Assembly (NCBI GenBank): GCA_028870815.1
Contig: JAGWOU010000105.1
Coordinates: 1 to 6,533 of the forward strand
From: Rhodospirillales bacterium
Lineage (GTDB): Bacteria; Pseudomonadota; Alphaproteobacteria; Acetobacterales; Acetobacteraceae
DNA: 6,533 bases
Reading direction: 5' to 3'
Position 1 is the first letter of the stretch. Each line of letters begins with the position of its first letter. The notes beneath the pieces were generated by a model. It saw only the letters and a program-made list of their open reading frames with translations, was not told the DNA's origin and searched no databases. Position numbers and translations under genes: made by a program. Below are positions 5,097 to 6,533 of the stretch, one piece after another.

Positions 5097-6098
5097 TTAC
5101 CTGGGCAGGAAGCCGACGATCCGCTCCGCCTCATCCGTAATCGGCCCGGCAATGGCGGCGGCCTTGCGCGCCCCCGCCTGCAGAATCCGGTCCAGCTCAG
5201 CCTTGTCCGCCAGATAGTCGCGCGTACGGCTTGCAATCGGTTCCACATGCGCCACCAGCGCATCCGCCAGCGCATTCTTGAACGGCCCAAAGCCCGACCC
5301 CGCAAAACGCGCCAGCAGAGCCTCCTGGCTCTCCCCGGAAACAGCCGCGAAGATGCCAAGCAGGTTGCGCGCCTCCGGCCGCTCCGCCAGCGCCGCCAGA
5401 TTGTCCGGCAGCGGCTCCGGGTCGGTTTTCGCCTTGCGGATTTTCTGCGCAATCATGTCCGCATCGTCGGTCATGTTGATACGAGACTGGTCGGATGGGT
5501 CGGATTTGGACATTTTCTTGTTGCCGTCGCGCAGGCTCATCACCCGCGCCGTCTCCTTCAGCACGAAGGGCTCGATGCGCGGGAAGAAACTCACCCCGAA
5601 ATCATGGTTGAACTTCTCGGCGATATCGTTCGCCAGTTCGATATGCTGCAACTGGTCGTCCCCCACCGGCACTTTCGTGGCGTGGTAGGCGTGAATGTCG
5701 GCCGCCATCAGGTTCGGATACACGAACAGCCCGGTGGAGACTTCTTCCTGGTTCTTGCCCGCCTTATCCTTGAACTGGGTCATACGCTTCAGCCAGCCCA
5801 TGCGGGCCACGCAGTTGAAAATCCAGGCCAGGCGCGCGTGGGCAGAGACCGCGGATTGGTGAAACAGGATAGAGCGCTCGGGGTCGATCCCGCAGGCCAG
5901 GGTCAAGGCGGCCATGCCGTAGGTCTGCTCGCGCAGGGTGGCGGGATCCTGGAAGGTGGTGATGGCGTGCAGATCGACAAGGCAATAGACGCACTCATCT
6001 TCCCCCTGCTGCATCGCCACCCAATTGCGCAGCGCCCCCAGATAATTGCCGAGCGTGCCGGTGCCGGTGGGTTGGATGCCTGAGAAGATGCGGGCCAT
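5097..6098 (-). CDS. trpS: Tryptophanyl-tRNA synthetase
   Basis: Class I aminoacyl-tRNA synthetase that charges tRNA-Trp with tryptophan in the cytoplasm. It has 333 residues, the usual bacterial TrpS length. The N-terminus RIFSGIQPTGTGTLGNYLGA (3-22) holds the HIGH-equivalent region (TLGNYLG). Further landmarks are LVDLHAITT (40-48), the ACGIDPERSILFHQS segment (68-82), YPNLMAADIHAYHA (127-140), VPVGDDQLQHIELA (143-156), and KMSKS (195-199) within GNKKMSKSD. All are diagnostic and intact, so the enzyme should be active. The ATG at 6098 has GGAG (CTCC at 6110-6113 on the plus strand) 11 nt upstream, a somewhat long spacing. It lies 68 bp downstream of murJ, a pairing I recall from many alphaproteobacteria, and 38 bp upstream of the Fe-S subunit gene. 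A hairpin in the murJ-trpS gap could influence its expression. Confidence 0.98.
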   Translation of the reverse strand: MARIFSGIQPTGTGTLGNYLGALRNWVAMQQGEDECVYCLVDLHAITTFQDPATLREQTYGMAALTLACGIDPERSILFHQSAVSAHARLAWIFNCVARMGWLKRMTQFKDKAGKNQEEVSTGLFVYPNLMAADIHAYHATKVPVGDDQLQHIELANDIAEKFNHDFGVSFFPRIEPFVLKETARVMSLRDGNKKMSKSDPSDQSRINMTDDADMIAQKIRKAKTDPEPLPDNLAALAERPEARNLLGIFAAVSGESQEALLARFAGSGFGPFKNALADALVAHVEPIASRTRDYLADKAELDRILQAGARKAAAIAGPITDEAERIVGFLPR

Positions 6099-6144
6099 AA
6101 TTCGTCTGTCTCCGTTACTGCTACGGGGTTAGAGCAAGATGAGC

Positions 6145-6175
6145 CCGGCTTGAAGCCCGCCCGGCTTCAAGCCGG
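6145..6175 (-). terminator. 11-bp perfect hairpin at the end of murJ, upstream of trpS
   Basis: CCGGCTTGAAG (6145-6155) and CTTCAAGCCGG (6165-6175) form a perfect 11-bp stem with a 9-nt loop. The right arm covers the murJ stop codon (6167-6169). On the minus strand the stem is followed by a mixed sequence with only short pyrimidine runs and no clear U-tract. It could be a weak intrinsic or Rho-assisted terminator of murJ, a 3'-end stabiliser, or a 5'-leader element for trpS. I see no Trp-rich leader peptide that would suggest classic attenuation. Confidence 0.45.
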
Positions 6176-6533
6176 TTTGCGCCTCCGGCGCAGCAGGCCC
6201 AAAAACTCCCGCAGATCGAACGCCCGCAGCAGCACGCCGGGCCCAAAATAAAAAACCGCTCCCACCAGCACCAGCAGCAGGAATTCAGGGATCGTCGTGA
6301 CCCGGCGCGGCAGCAGGCGTTCCGCACCCCATAATGCTGCCGCCATCACCATCGTGGAGAACAGTATGCGCGGCAACCGCCTGCGGCTAAGCGTATCGAA
6401 ATGAAAATGCCCGCGCCGGGCCAGCAGCGCGAACAGCCAGGCCGCGTTGAAGGCCGAGGAGAGCGAGGTGGCGAGCGCCGGGCCCACTGCCTTCAACGGA
6501 TGCATGAACAACAGGTTCAGCCCGAGATTCAGC
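6167..6533 (-). CDS. murJ: Lipid II flippase MurJ (MviN), C-terminal 121 residues, 5' end outside window
   Basis: C-terminal part of the MOP-superfamily flippase that moves lipid II across the inner membrane for peptidoglycan synthesis. The visible frame begins LNLGLNLLFMHPLKAVGPAL and ends LLRRRRKPA, followed by TGA. Complete MurJ has about 510-530 residues, so roughly the last quarter is present. The LNLLFMHPLKAVGPALATSLSSAFNAAWL segment, paraphrased as a hydrophobic helix containing Gly-Pro-Ala-Leu-Ala-Thr-Ser, is typical of the late MurJ helices. Two more hydrophobic segments follow (around ILFSTMVMAAALWGAE and EFLLLVLVGAVFYFGPGVLL), with a basic cytoplasmic C-terminus. Its position just upstream of trpS supports the call. 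The first codons lie beyond the right edge. Confidence 0.9.
   Translation of the reverse strand, partial: LNLGLNLLFMHPLKAVGPALATSLSSAFNAAWLFALLARRGHFHFDTLSRRRLPRILFSTMVMAAALWGAERLLPRRVTTIPEFLLLVLVGAVFYFGPGVLLRAFDLREFLGLLRRRRKPA

Noticed and set aside
5088..6083. Plus-strand open frame of 331 codons antisense to trpS
   Set aside because: It mirrors almost the whole trpS gene, which carries KMSKS and the other synthetase motifs; the antisense product is His/Arg/Gln-rich without recognisable domains.
6099..6166. trp attenuator or T-box leader upstream of trpS
   Set aside because: The 68-bp gap has no leader ORF with tandem Trp codons and is too short for a T-box, which is also largely confined to Gram-positive lineages; only a simple hairpin is present.

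Overview
The window is an ordinary-looking, GC-rich, gene-dense chromosomal segment. Protein motifs and gene order point to an alphaproteobacterium, probably Rhodospirillales/Acetobacteraceae-like. The evidence is a murJ-trpS neighbourhood, an ilvE gene divergent from a PetP-type MarR regulator followed by a PetR-type OmpR response regulator, and a genome-wide style of GC-rich codons. The taxon is an inference; no rRNA or other marker is present.

Layout, left to right. Positions 1-826 (minus) hold most of a branched-chain amino acid aminotransferase (ilvE), cut by the left edge. A 107-bp AT-richer divergent promoter region follows. Next comes a plus-strand regulatory operon: a MarR-family regulator (934-1506), an OmpR-type response regulator (1570-2280) and an EnvZ-like histidine kinase (2277-3602). 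It ends almost stop-to-stop against a minus-strand block. Read in its own direction, from the right edge leftwards, that block is the C-terminal part of the lipid II flippase murJ (6533-6167), tryptophanyl-tRNA synthetase trpS (6098-5097), a hydrogenase-type Fe-S small subunit of the NuoB/HyfI/HycG superfamily (5058-4483), and an atypical NAD(P)-binding SDR protein resembling the complex I NDUFA9 group (4486-3611). Genes of the last pair overlap by 4 bp (TTGA).

How the genes work together: the MarR, response regulator and kinase form one signalling cassette. The kinase would sense at the inner membrane and phosphorylate the response regulator at Asp61. The MarR protein may control its own operon, ilvE, or both from the shared intergenic region. 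TrpS and MurJ are housekeeping proteins. The Fe-S subunit and the SDR are probably co-translated, but no other hydrogenase or complex I subunits lie in the window, so their partner complex is unknown.

The most unusual signal is a perfect 53-bp tandem duplication (1490-1604) at the MarR/response-regulator junction. It copies the end of the MarR gene and the start of the response regulator. It creates an 18-codon mini-ORF that begins with the response regulator's own first 11 residues and terminates exactly over the true start codon (ATGA). No mobile element, CRISPR array, tRNA or rRNA gene was seen, and I found no clearly new multi-gene system.
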